Shown here: piece after piece, positions 26,742-34,323 of the stretch | How the letters are laid out: the number at the start of each line of letters is the position of its first letter | Numbering within the stretch: the first letter of the stretch is position 1 | Origin: Bacteroidetes oral taxon 274 str. F0058 | GTDB lineage: Bacteria; Bacteroidota; Bacteroidia; Bacteroidales; Paludibacteraceae | Length of the DNA stretch: 64,000 nt | Assembly (NCBI GenBank): GCA_000163695.1 | Contig: GG774889.1 | Location: 812,515-876,514, forward strand | Direction: 5' to 3' | Position numbers and translations under genes: made by a program | The notes under the pieces: model-generated | What the model was told of the DNA's origin: nothing | What the model saw: the letters and a program-made list of their open reading frames with translations, nothing else | The model's database searches: none

Positions 26742-27593
26742 CTATTTAATATCCATTACCGTACGGGGGTCGATACGGATACTGTTTTGCCAAATCTCGA
26801 ATATGAGGTATTGTTTATCGTTTTCGGCATCTATCTGACCTATCACATCGCCTGTCGATACGGTAGAGCCTGCCTGTTTGAAAACCGCAGAGAGATTTTT
26901 GTAAACCGATACATATCCGTCTGGGTGTTGTATATATACAGTATAGCGATTGCCGACGGTGAGGTCTGTCGACATTACAATACCTTTGGCTACAGCCAAT
27001 ACCTCGCGGTTATTGCCTGTGAACTTAACGGCGTTGTCTCCCTTTTCGCCATACGAGGCTGCTGCCGTACCTGCCAGAGGTACTGCGAAATTTTGCTTGG
27101 CAGCGTTGTTGGCAACCGTCGGGGTAATGGTATTTGATACGATGTTTTTTTGGAAATTCTCGATGAACTGTTGCTCTCGGTCTGATTTTTTCTCGACAAG
27201 TTCACGATATTTCTCCACAGATATATCCTTTTGTTTGGGTATAGAGTCCGCCGAGAGTGTGCCGGCGATAAGGTTTTTGGTGGTTTGTAGTTGCAGAGTC
27301 TGTTTCTGGAGCAGCGACGAGAGCGAATCTACTTTTGCCATATTGTGCGACAGCTCCGACCGCAACGAATAGTCCGAAAAACCGGGCAGATAATATTTCA
27401 ACGGCGAAAAGAGTATCAGTGCCGACATCAGAAAGAATACCACGACCAGCGCCAGCGAGCCGTAGATGAATACCGTCAGCCGCGACAATCTGATACGTAA
27501 CACCTCTTCCAGAGTCTTTTCGTTGAGTATGGAGAGTTTGTATTTGAATTTCCAATGTTCGAGCGTGGTCTTGAAATCGCGTTTTTTTCCCAT
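26742..27593 (-). CDS. M23 (LytM)-family protein, catalytically degenerate
   Basis: The 283-residue protein has a cytoplasmic N-terminus, one membrane span (about residues 42-66, VFIYGSLALVVVFFLMSALILF), and a coiled coil (about 85-150). A C-terminal LytM-like domain (about 165-280) follows. The zinc ligands of active M23 enzymes are not preserved: the HxxxD region reads GDNAVKFTG, the HLS position reads KNLS, and the final HxH reads YLIFEIW. Such proteins (EnvC/NlpD-like) usually activate peptidoglycan amidases. That role is an inference from the missing ligands and topology. It is encoded 18 bases after folA. Confidence 0.85.
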   Translation of the reverse strand: MGKKRDFKTTLEHWKFKYKLSILNEKTLEEVLRIRLSRLTVFIYGSLALVVVFFLMSALILFSPLKYYLPGFSDYSLRSELSHNMAKVDSLSSLLQKQTLQLQTTKNLIAGTLSADSIPKQKDISVEKYRELVEKKSDREQQFIENFQKNIVSNTITPTVANNAAKQNFAVPLAGTAAASYGEKGDNAVKFTGNNREVLAVAKGIVMSTDLTVGNRYTVYIQHPDGYVSVYKNLSAVFKQAGSTVSTGDVIGQIDAENDKQYLIFEIWQNSIRIDPRTVMDIK

Positions 27594-27611
27594 AATGTAT
27601 CGATTTATCCC

Positions 27612-28103
27612 TTAATTCTGTTTTCTCACTAATGTTTCGTAATAAAACTCCGTTTTTTCCTTTTCGTCGAAAAGAATTTCCGACTTTTCTACGCTCTGCC
27701 ACCGACTGTCTTGTATTTCGGGGAAAAACGTGTCGCCCTCGAAGTCTTTCAGCACACGGGTAAGGTATATCTTATCGGCAATCCCGATAGTCTGCTCGTA
27801 TACGGAGGCACCGCCGATAATGAACACCTCGTCTTCGGTACGGCACAGAGCTACAGCCTCTTCTACGGAGTGGGCAACCTCTGCTCCATCAATATCTGCC
27901 AGACTTGTAGATATTACTATGTTACGGCGGTTTTTCAGCGGACGAAACGGCAGCGACATATATGTCTTGCGTCCCATTATCACGGTGTGTCCTTCGGTTA
28001 TCCGTTTGAAGCGTTTGAGGTCGTCCGACAGGTGCCATATCAACGAATTGTCTTTGCCTATCACGCTGCCGTTGGCTACGGCTACTATTATGGAGAGTGT
28101 CAT
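27612..28103 (-). CDS. folA: dihydrofolate reductase
   Basis: From ATG 28103 the protein has 163 residues. It begins MTLSIIVAVANGSVIGKDNSLIWHLSDDLKRFKRIT, the standard DHFR N-terminus with catalytic Asp in HLSDDL. HTVIMGRKTYMSLPFRPLKNRRNIVIS and FIIGGASVYEQ follow (NADPH binding). It reduces dihydrofolate to tetrahydrofolate. An upstream in-frame ATG (28136) would add 11 residues that overlap the promoter box, so 28103 is preferred. It heads a leftward cluster with M23, dxr and alkD. Confidence 0.95.
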   Translation of the reverse strand: MTLSIIVAVANGSVIGKDNSLIWHLSDDLKRFKRITEGHTVIMGRKTYMSLPFRPLKNRRNIVISTSLADIDGAEVAHSVEEAVALCRTEDEVFIIGGASVYEQTIGIADKIYLTRVLKDFEGDTFFPEIQDSRWQSVEKSEILFDEKEKTEFYYETLVRKQN

Positions 28104-28133
28104 TTGGGGGTGATGATTTTTATTTTCGAATGG

Positions 28134-28141
28134 CAAAGATA
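28134..28141 (-). promoter_or_regulatory. -7 box of the folA cluster
   Basis: Read on the minus strand this is TATCTTTG followed by CC, matching TAnnTTTG. It lies 31 bases upstream of the preferred folA start and supports that start over the longer frame. Confidence 0.5.
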
Positions 28142-28231
28142 CAAAAATTTAATGGTTTTATGCGGTATCGTGGGAGGATTGAACGTATATGCGAATATTT
28201 AGAGAAAGATAGCGCTTGTGCCAATAAGAAA

Positions 28232-28271
28232 TACAGTGCTCTTTTATCACAAAGGACACTGTATGATAAAA
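28232..28271. repeat. two interleaved inverted repeats
   Basis: TACAGTG (28232-28238) pairs with CACTGTA (28257-28263), and TTTTATCA (28242-28249) pairs with TGATAAAA (28264-28271). The arms alternate, so the two hairpins exclude each other. The site lies between folA and the end of the leftward lipoprotein gene, about 50 bases beyond that gene's stop. Confidence 0.7.
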
Positions 28272-28322
28272 AAACTTAAAATACAGTAATGAATAAAGTT
28301 AAAAAGTAATCTTGCAGAAATT

Positions 28323-28964
28323 TTATTGTTCGATATACTTACCTTTTGCTTTCAGAACCTCGATAAATCGCAAAAAACCTGCCATTATCTTTTTAGCATT
28401 CTCATCACGTTCCTGTTCGTCTATGGTGGCATTGTTTCTTTTACCGTTGATGGTCTTTCCCATTGGATACCCGTCTTCGATAAACCACTTCGGTGTATCG
28501 TTGCTGCCGCCGTCGGCTGCTGTATACAGAGGTATCTGCTGCTGCGAGGCGGAGTCGGTCGGGTTGTCGTCGTTGTTGTCTCCACCGCTGTTGTAACTTA
28601 ATTCAAAACGTAGTAGAGGTTCATTGATGATATTACTCTGTATGTCGGAGACAATACAATTCAACTTAAATAACAGTTCGCCGTCCAGATAAAATTCCAA
28701 ATCGCCCTTGTTGTAGTGTGATAATATTTCGTGTGCTTTCCCTTGGGGTGTATTCGCAAAGACGATTTCCCCCGTTGCTCCGTTGTACGATACTATATCG
28801 TTGTCGGAGAATACTGTCGTCGAGGCTTGTGTAGTGCTTGTCAGAGCCTTGGCTTTTACCTCGATTGTCTGTCTGACCTCGGGTTGCTTACTGCTGTTAT
28901 TGGCGCAGCCCATAAAAACTGTGGCAAATATAGCCGCCATTAATCGGAAATTACTTGGTTTCAT
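28323..28964 (-). CDS. putative lipoprotein of unknown function
   Basis: The 213-residue protein has a lipoprotein signal (MAAIFATVFMGCANNSS, Cys20). The mature part starts with a Ser/Thr/Gln-rich segment and a beta-rich region (about 50-125). A disordered Asp/Asn/Ser stretch (about 125-150, GGDNNDDNPTDSASQQQ) and a charged helical C-terminus follow. No known motif is recognised. The upstream promoter is one of the best in the window (TTTG-N21-TAACTTTG), so the gene is probably expressed alone. Confidence 0.65.
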   Translation of the reverse strand: MKPSNFRLMAAIFATVFMGCANNSSKQPEVRQTIEVKAKALTSTTQASTTVFSDNDIVSYNGATGEIVFANTPQGKAHEILSHYNKGDLEFYLDGELLFKLNCIVSDIQSNIINEPLLRFELSYNSGGDNNDDNPTDSASQQQIPLYTAADGGSNDTPKWFIEDGYPMGKTINGKRNNATIDEQERDENAKKIMAGFLRFIEVLKAKGKYIEQ

Positions 28965-29046
28965 TTTTCATAAAAAAATTAATAGTTAAACTTAATTGAT
29001 AATAGACTAAATGTCTGTTTGTGTCAGAATAAAAAAATATATGTGG

Positions 29047-29079
29047 CAAAGTTAAAAATAATACCCAGAACCTACCAAA
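29047..29079 (-). promoter_or_regulatory. promoter of the 28323-28964 lipoprotein
   Basis: On the minus strand TTTG (29076-29079) and TAACTTTG (29047-29054) are separated by 21 bases, a full match to the Bacteroidota promoter. The start codon lies about 80 bases downstream. Confidence 0.7.
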
Positions 29080-29153
29080 TTATTTATTCGAAAAAATAGT
29101 TTAATATTAAAAAGTCCTTTAACCTTGTTATTTAGCCTCTTTTTGTGGTAAAC

Positions 29154-29894
29154 TCACTTACCTACGACCCTGACTTCTGCCCCGTTTACAATGATGGCTT
29201 GTGCGTTACTTATCGGGTAGAGTGTAAGTTGTTCGCCGTATCCTGCTATGATTTTCTCTACGGCTTTTTTGAATGGGAAGTTCGTATGGTGCGGCAACGG
29301 ATAGAAATCCACTACATGCAGGGCAGATAGGTCGGACAGCTCGGGAGCTTTGCGGCAGTCGTCCATATCCTTTACATACTCGATATTGGGCGACATAATG
29401 ATCGAACCCGCAGACTCGCCGATATACGTCTTGCCTTTCTCTATTTGCTCTATGATGATTTTATCTGCTCCCGTCTTCTTCAACTCCTGAAGAAGAAAAA
29501 ACGTATTCCCGCCCGTTATGTAGATATAGTCGTTCTTCTCCAATTTGTTACGGATTTCTTCGCCTGTTGCCTGTGTCAGTTCCAATTCGTCGACGGTCAA
29601 CCCCAATTTTTCGAGAGCTTTTCGACCTGATGAGACGAAGAATTTCACAGACTCGGGGATACTCGCCGTAGGAATAAATGTTACACTTTTATCTTTCAGC
29701 TCTTCGCCTGTAAAGTCGGCAAAAAGCTTCGCCACGTCTTTGAACGACGATGCCAAAAACAACTTTCTCGATTTTTTCACGCCGTCGTTGGATTGTTCCT
29801 CCGTCACGGCTTTGTTTTGTTCTGTTTTACTTTTCGTTTGTGCACTCATACAGATAGTTATCAATGAAAATATAATTAATAAAAGGTTTTTCAT
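29154..29894 (-). CDS. secreted S51 peptidase-like protein (peptidase E family)
   Basis: The 246-residue protein has a clear signal peptide (LLLIIFSLITICMSAQ) and a disordered Lys/Glu-rich segment up to residue ~40. A type 1 glutamine-amidotransferase-like S51 domain follows. YIYITGGNTFFLLQEL and TYIGESAGSIIMSP give the nucleophile Ser161 in GESAGS, and PHHTNFP gives the likely His. Peptidase E (S51) cleaves Asp-Xaa dipeptides and is normally cytoplasmic, so an exported member is unusual. It lies just before the methyltransferase gene, whose stop is 31 bases upstream on the same strand. Confidence 0.82.
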   Translation of the reverse strand: MKNLLLIIFSLITICMSAQTKSKTEQNKAVTEEQSNDGVKKSRKLFLASSFKDVAKLFADFTGEELKDKSVTFIPTASIPESVKFFVSSGRKALEKLGLTVDELELTQATGEEIRNKLEKNDYIYITGGNTFFLLQELKKTGADKIIIEQIEKGKTYIGESAGSIIMSPNIEYVKDMDDCRKAPELSDLSALHVVDFYPLPHHTNFPFKKAVEKIIAGYGEQLTLYPISNAQAIIVNGAEVRVVGK

Positions 29895-29925
29895 TTCTTT
29901 GTGAATACTTTTTTAGCCTATTGTG

Positions 29926-30675
29926 TTAGTAAAAACTAATTTGACACTTTAGTTCAGAAAGCCTTTTATTAATGACTTCATAATATCGGCTTGTTAATTC
30001 ACTTCCCAAATAGTTTCGATTTAAAAGTTTAGCTACATAAGCAGTTGTTCCTGTTCCCATAAATGGATCATAAATCAAATCACCTTCATCTGAAAAATTT
30101 TCAATAATATTCTTTACTAATTCTTCTGGAAAAACTGCAGAATGTGATGATGTTATTTTTTTTCCTCTCTTTATAAGCCATAAATCGTCTAATGTTCCTC
30201 TTTTAAAATTAGCTTTTTTAAACTGGCGACTTATAGCATCTTTAGCGTCAAATATTAATATTAATTCCGTTCTGCGATTCAAAACATTCTGTGCCATTGC
30301 TGGTTGAGCATAACCTTTATCCCATATTATAATATCCTTCAAGTAATCAGATAATTCTCCTATTATCTTAAATATTGCTCTTTTGCTACCTGTTACTATT
30401 TGTATGTTATAAAATATAATATTTGAGGTTCTAAGCAACTCTTTTAATACTTTAAAATGGAATTTATAATATTCTTCTATAGGTATATTATCATCAAAGT
30501 TCTCGTATTTGGTACTAAATTCTTTGACAATTTGTCGAGAACAATATTTACCATTCCTTATTCTCAAATTCATATTATAAGGAGGTGAAGTAATGACTAA
30601 GTCTATTGAATTATCGGGTATACGGCTAAGAGTTTCTAAGCAACTTTCGTTATATATTTTATTGATCTCTATCAT
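29926..30675 (-). CDS. type II DNA methyltransferase, N4-cytosine beta class (R-M system)
   Basis: The 249-residue enzyme has motif IV first, as TSPPYNM (residues 29-35), and the AdoMet motif I last, as DPFMGTGTT (203-211). This order defines the beta class. SPPY rather than DPPY points to N4-cytosine methylation. It would protect the host at the sites cut by the nuclease encoded divergently. Codon use is AT-richer than in the flanking genes, as with the other two cassette genes, which suggests acquisition. The promoter overlaps that of the regulator/nuclease operon. Confidence 0.88.
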   Translation of the reverse strand: MIEINKIYNESCLETLSRIPDNSIDLVITSPPYNMNLRIRNGKYCSRQIVKEFSTKYENFDDNIPIEEYYKFHFKVLKELLRTSNIIFYNIQIVTGSKRAIFKIIGELSDYLKDIIIWDKGYAQPAMAQNVLNRRTELILIFDAKDAISRQFKKANFKRGTLDDLWLIKRGKKITSSHSAVFPEELVKNIIENFSDEGDLIYDPFMGTGTTAYVAKLLNRNYLGSELTSRYYEVINKRLSELKCQISFY

Positions 30676-30704
30676 AATTACAAAAATACTTACCTATAAG
30701 CAGG

Positions 30705-30738
30705 TGTGCAAAGTTACAAAATTTCGGATATTTGCACA
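30705..30738. promoter_or_regulatory. divergent R-M promoter region with 8-bp inverted repeat
   Basis: TGTGCAAA (30705-30712) and TTTGCACA (30731-30738) are exact inverted copies separated by 18 bases. The left arm contains the -7 box of the methyltransferase (TAACTTTG on the minus strand, 30709-30716). The right arm contains a -7-like GATATTTG (30727-30734) for the regulator/nuclease operon. The -33 region of each promoter falls on the other's -7 box, so polymerase probably cannot use both at once. The repeat may be the operator of the 75-aa regulator. Confidence 0.6.
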
Positions 30739-30759
30739 ATATTATTTTTTAAAATCGGT

Positions 30760-30987
30760 ATGCTTACAGAAATTGAAAAATTTGTCATAGGCGAGGTAAA
30801 AAAACTCAGAACAGAGCGAAATATGTCGCAAGCTGATTTAGCTTTATCAATAGGCGTATCTATAGGTTTCATAGGTAAGGTAGAAAGCTTAAGATATAAT
30901 TCTAAATACAATTTAAATCACATCAACAATATCGCAAAAACACTAAATATTAGTCCAAAAGATTTATTGCCAAAAGAACATTTATGA
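30760..30987 (+). CDS. XRE-family controller protein of the R-M system
   Basis: From ATG 30760 the protein has 75 residues with a helix-turn-helix of the XRE/Cro type (LRTERNMSQADLALSIGVSIGFIGKVE, about residues 16-42). Small HTH proteins of this size are typical C (controller) proteins, which time methyltransferase and nuclease synthesis. The longer frame from a GTG at 30706 would cover the promoter region and is unlikely. The stop overlaps the nuclease start as ATGA. Confidence 0.85.
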   Translation: MLTEIEKFVIGEVKKLRTERNMSQADLALSIGVSIGFIGKVESLRYNSKYNLNHINNIAKTLNISPKDLLPKEHL

Positions 30988-31727
30988 GAAACACCGATAA
31001 AATAAAAGCCGAATTTTACAGAATAAAAAAAATGGGGTTTGTTCAAAATACAAGACCCAATAATAGAGATGGAGGTATTGGAAATACATTTGAAGATTTA
31101 TTGGGAGTAAAAGAAAATAATAAAAAAGAGGCTGATTTTGAAGGAATAGAGATTAAAAGTCAAAGATTTTTAAATAACTCATACGTTACACTTTTTTCTA
31201 AATCACCAGATTACCCCAAAAAAGCGAACAGTTATTTGCGAGAAAAATATGGAGAAATACGTCAAGAAGAGCATTCTGACAAAAAAATTCTCTATTCTTC
31301 TGTATTTGGTCATAGAGAAGGGGAGGTTTATTCTAAGTATAAAATGAAGCTGAATGTCGACAGAAATTCTAAGAACGTTAAATTACTCATAAAAAGTCTT
31401 CATGGAGAGTTGTTAGATATTACGTACTGGAATTTTGATACGTTGATTAATGCTTCTCAAAAATTAGGTAATTTGTTTTTGGTCTTTGCTGATACTGAAA
31501 TTACTAATGGTAAAAAATATTGTCGTTTTACGAAAGGAGAACTTTATTACGATTTTGATTTTCAGTGTTTTTTGAATGAAATAGAGAAAGGAAATATAAT
31601 GTTTGATATACGTATAGGAGTTTATAATTCGGGAAAAAATTATGGAAAAACACACGACCACGGAAGTGGGTTCAGAATAAAAGCAGAGAACTTCAAGAAT
31701 TTATACACTTCTTTTGAAATATTATAA
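30984..31727 (+). CDS. type II restriction endonuclease, MvaI/BcnI family
   Basis: The 247-residue protein starts with the family pattern NNRDGGIGNTFEDLLGVKEN. The nuclease core is DFEGIEIKSQR, giving D51-(X4)-E56-I-K58 as the metal-binding PD-(D/E)XK variant. MvaI/BcnI enzymes cut CC^WGG or CC^SGG as monomers, and related N4-cytosine methyltransferases protect the sites. A CCNGG-like target is therefore likely but not shown. The ATGA overlap with the regulator suggests coupled expression. The gene is AT-rich and likely acquired. Confidence 0.87.
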   Translation: MRNTDKIKAEFYRIKKMGFVQNTRPNNRDGGIGNTFEDLLGVKENNKKEADFEGIEIKSQRFLNNSYVTLFSKSPDYPKKANSYLREKYGEIRQEEHSDKKILYSSVFGHREGEVYSKYKMKLNVDRNSKNVKLLIKSLHGELLDITYWNFDTLINASQKLGNLFLVFADTEITNGKKYCRFTKGELYYDFDFQCFLNEIEKGNIMFDIRIGVYNSGKNYGKTHDHGSGFRIKAENFKNLYTSFEIL

Positions 31728-31869
31728 ATATCTTAAGAAAAATAAGATTTCTTTCTCCTCAATTTTTGAGAAAAATTATGTATAAATTTCGATTTCTACG
31801 ATAAATATTTGAACTACAAACAAATGGTATATTCCCATATCGTGTCGCCCATTCTACAACACCGCCCAT

Positions 31870-33381
31870 CTACTGATGTTCGGGGCGGAGCAGGTCATTG
31901 ACGTTCTTGACGGGATTGAAGGTCGCTAAGGGCACTTCGACGAATACCGTATTCCAGTCTGCCATAGCACCGTTCCACAATCCGGGCAGTTCGAGAGCCT
32001 TCAGCTCTCTGCCGCCTTTCGACTTCGTCGATATAAAGCACGTGGTGCTGTCGACGTACTTGCGTAGGTCGAACGCCTTGCCTTTGTAATCTTTCGGGCA
32101 ACATACCAAATCGACGGGATTGAAGTGCGTCGCCTGCTCCATAATAGCTCTCTGCGTGTCGTCGGCAGTGTTTATCTGCGACGCCTCGAGTATCTGCGGC
32201 GATACCGTGCCGTCGGCATTGTGTACGAGGTACGGACCTCCGCCGGGCTCGCCTTCGTTCTTTACCATACCGCAGACACGCAGAGGACGGTCGAGTTTGC
32301 GGCGAAGGTATGCCCGCTTGTCTTCTCTGTCGAGTTGCTCGGCGTTGTGGTAATTGAATAGGCGGCTTTGGCAGAACTTATCTATCACTTGCAGTTTCGC
32401 TTCTGTAATATCGGGGTTTTCGAGCTCCCGCAGGTATTCGAATGCCTGCTGTTGAAGGTTTACGGCATAGCCTGCTATTGCTTTTTTCCACTCGGCGGTA
32501 GTCTCTTTAAGGTGGTCGGGCACAACATTGTCTATGTTTTTTATGAATACGATGTCGGCGTCCAGTTCGTTGAGGTTCTCTATCAGGGCACCGTGTCCGG
32601 CGGGACGCAGCACGAGCGAACCGTCTTCGTCTCTGAACGGTTCGTTATGAGTGTCGGCAGCTATGGTGTCTGTCGATTTCTTCTGTTCCGAAAACGACAC
32701 GTCGAACCGTACCCCGTAGCGTTCTTCGTATTTATCGATGTTTTGGGTAAGATGTTCTGCAAAAAGCCGACGATGTTCGGGCGAGACGGTGAAGTGCAGT
32801 CTCACCGTATTATCTTTGCAGCGTGCGTATTGGACTCCCTCCACAAGGTGTTCGAGCATAGGCGTCCGTCGTTCGTTGTGGTAACGGTGGAATAGCAAAA
32901 GCCCTTTCGGCAGATTGCCATAATTGAGTCCTTGTTCCTCGAGCAGCAGCCTGAGTACGGGAGTAAATTCGCCTGCTATGAGCAGCTCTTCCAAGCCTTT
33001 GCCATGGACTTCTTGGCACTTCTGGTCGAGCAGGTCGTAGAAGGCAAAAAACTCTATATCGTTGAAAAATTTTCCGACAAATTGTGTCGGCTCTTCCTTC
33101 TCTATGTACTCGAACAAATCTTTGAACATACGTGAAGCCGCTCCCGAAGCAGGCACGAACTTAACGGCACGGTGTCGGTCGTCGGTAAGATATTGAGCCC
33201 ACGTGTCGGTGTATCGGCATCGTTCGTCGTCGTCGAGGCGTACGATGCCGTAGCCCACAGAGGCGGCACGGTCTATTTGGGGATAGTTTATTCCGCTTCG
33301 GAATATTCGGAGTTGTTCTTCAATTGTCTCGGGTTCTATACCGAATGTTTTGAGTTGTCGAATGTCATTTTTGCTAAACAT
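31870..33381 (-). CDS. DUF4301 family protein
   Basis: This 503-residue protein is recognised as DUF4301 by stretches such as VKFVPASGAASRMFKDLF (about residue 75), the segment from LRPAGHGALIENLNELDADI through FIKNIDNVVPD, and CGMVKNEGEPGGGPY. The GASRMFK and RPAGHGALIENL motifs resemble nucleotide-sugar or phosphate-binding loops, so a transferase role is possible but unproven. No signal peptide is seen and the protein is probably cytoplasmic. The leftward N-carbamoylputrescine amidase gene lies directly upstream. Confidence 0.8.
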   Translation of the reverse strand: MFSKNDIRQLKTFGIEPETIEEQLRIFRSGINYPQIDRAASVGYGIVRLDDDERCRYTDTWAQYLTDDRHRAVKFVPASGAASRMFKDLFEYIEKEEPTQFVGKFFNDIEFFAFYDLLDQKCQEVHGKGLEELLIAGEFTPVLRLLLEEQGLNYGNLPKGLLLFHRYHNERRTPMLEHLVEGVQYARCKDNTVRLHFTVSPEHRRLFAEHLTQNIDKYEERYGVRFDVSFSEQKKSTDTIAADTHNEPFRDEDGSLVLRPAGHGALIENLNELDADIVFIKNIDNVVPDHLKETTAEWKKAIAGYAVNLQQQAFEYLRELENPDITEAKLQVIDKFCQSRLFNYHNAEQLDREDKRAYLRRKLDRPLRVCGMVKNEGEPGGGPYLVHNADGTVSPQILEASQINTADDTQRAIMEQATHFNPVDLVCCPKDYKGKAFDLRKYVDSTTCFISTKSKGGRELKALELPGLWNGAMADWNTVFVEVPLATFNPVKNVNDLLRPEHQ

Positions 33382-33413
33382 AGATATATTTTGTTTTATG
33401 TATTATTAATCTT

Positions 33414-34283
33414 TTATTTGTTCCATCTTTTTGTAATGTCGCCGAAAGCATCGATACGGCGGTCTCTGAAAAATGGCCATATACGTCGCAACTGCTCTGT
33501 GCGGTCGAGGTCTATGGTTATCGACATATTGCCTTCTTCTTCGCCGAGTCTGCTGAGCTCTTCGCCCTGAGCTCCGTATACGAACGAATGCCCCCAAAAC
33601 TTTATACCGTCGTTGCCGTTTTTGGATAGCTCATAACCTGTTCTGTTGCAAGTGATAACTGGCAGATTGTTTGCTACGGCGTGTCCGCGTTGCACCGCCA
33701 TCCAAGCGTCGAGTTGTCTTTGTTGTTCTTCTGCCGTGTCTTTGGTATCCCAACCGATTGCAGTGGGGTATATAAGCACGTCGGCACCATTGAGAGCCAT
33801 AAGCCGAGCCGCCTCGGGGTACCACTGATCCCAACAGATGAGCACGCCGAGGTTGCCTGCCGATGTCCTTATAGGGTTGAAGCCCAAATCGCCGGGGGTA
33901 AAGTAGAATTTCTCGTAAAACGCCGGATCGTCGGGTATGTGCATCTTGCGGTAAATGCCCGCTACCGAACCGTCACGTTCCAATACCACGGCAGTATTAT
34001 GATACAGCCCTTTGGCTCTGTGTTCGAAGATGGAGGTAACTATTACTATGCCCAGATTCTTTGCCAAGGCACCGAAATATTCGGTAGATGCTCCGTCGAG
34101 CCTTTCTGCCAAGTCGAAGTTGTCTACGTCTTCCGTCTGGCAAAAATAAAGAGAGTTGTGCAACTCGCTTAATACTACGAGCTCTGCTCCACTGGAGGCA
34201 CATTTATGTATGTTGTGTGTCAGTTTTTCGATATTTTTTTGCCTGTCGTCGCAGTATGTCTGCTGAATCAATGCTACTTTCAT
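33414..34283 (-). CDS. aguB: N-carbamoylputrescine amidase (nitrilase superfamily)
   Basis: The 289-residue enzyme has the nitrilase triad as Glu40 (VLSELHN), Lys113 (IYRKMHIPDD) and Cys150 (VLICWDQWYPEAAR). The group-specific ends (MKVALIQQTYCDD; RIWPFFRDRRIDAF) match N-carbamoylputrescine amidase, which hydrolyses N-carbamoylputrescine to putrescine, CO2 and ammonia. The usual partner, agmatine deiminase, is not in the window. It overlaps no other gene, and the DUF4301 gene follows 32 bases downstream. Confidence 0.92.
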   Translation of the reverse strand: MKVALIQQTYCDDRQKNIEKLTHNIHKCASSGAELVVLSELHNSLYFCQTEDVDNFDLAERLDGASTEYFGALAKNLGIVIVTSIFEHRAKGLYHNTAVVLERDGSVAGIYRKMHIPDDPAFYEKFYFTPGDLGFNPIRTSAGNLGVLICWDQWYPEAARLMALNGADVLIYPTAIGWDTKDTAEEQQRQLDAWMAVQRGHAVANNLPVITCNRTGYELSKNGNDGIKFWGHSFVYGAQGEELSRLGEEEGNMSITIDLDRTEQLRRIWPFFRDRRIDAFGDITKRWNK

Positions 34284-34323
34284 ACGGTGTAAAAATATAT
34301 TTTGTATCTCTATAATAAAATAA

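Noticed and set aside
28232..28271. H-type pseudoknot
   Set aside because: There are no bases between the last two arms, which makes the classical geometry unlikely. It is reported as alternative hairpins.
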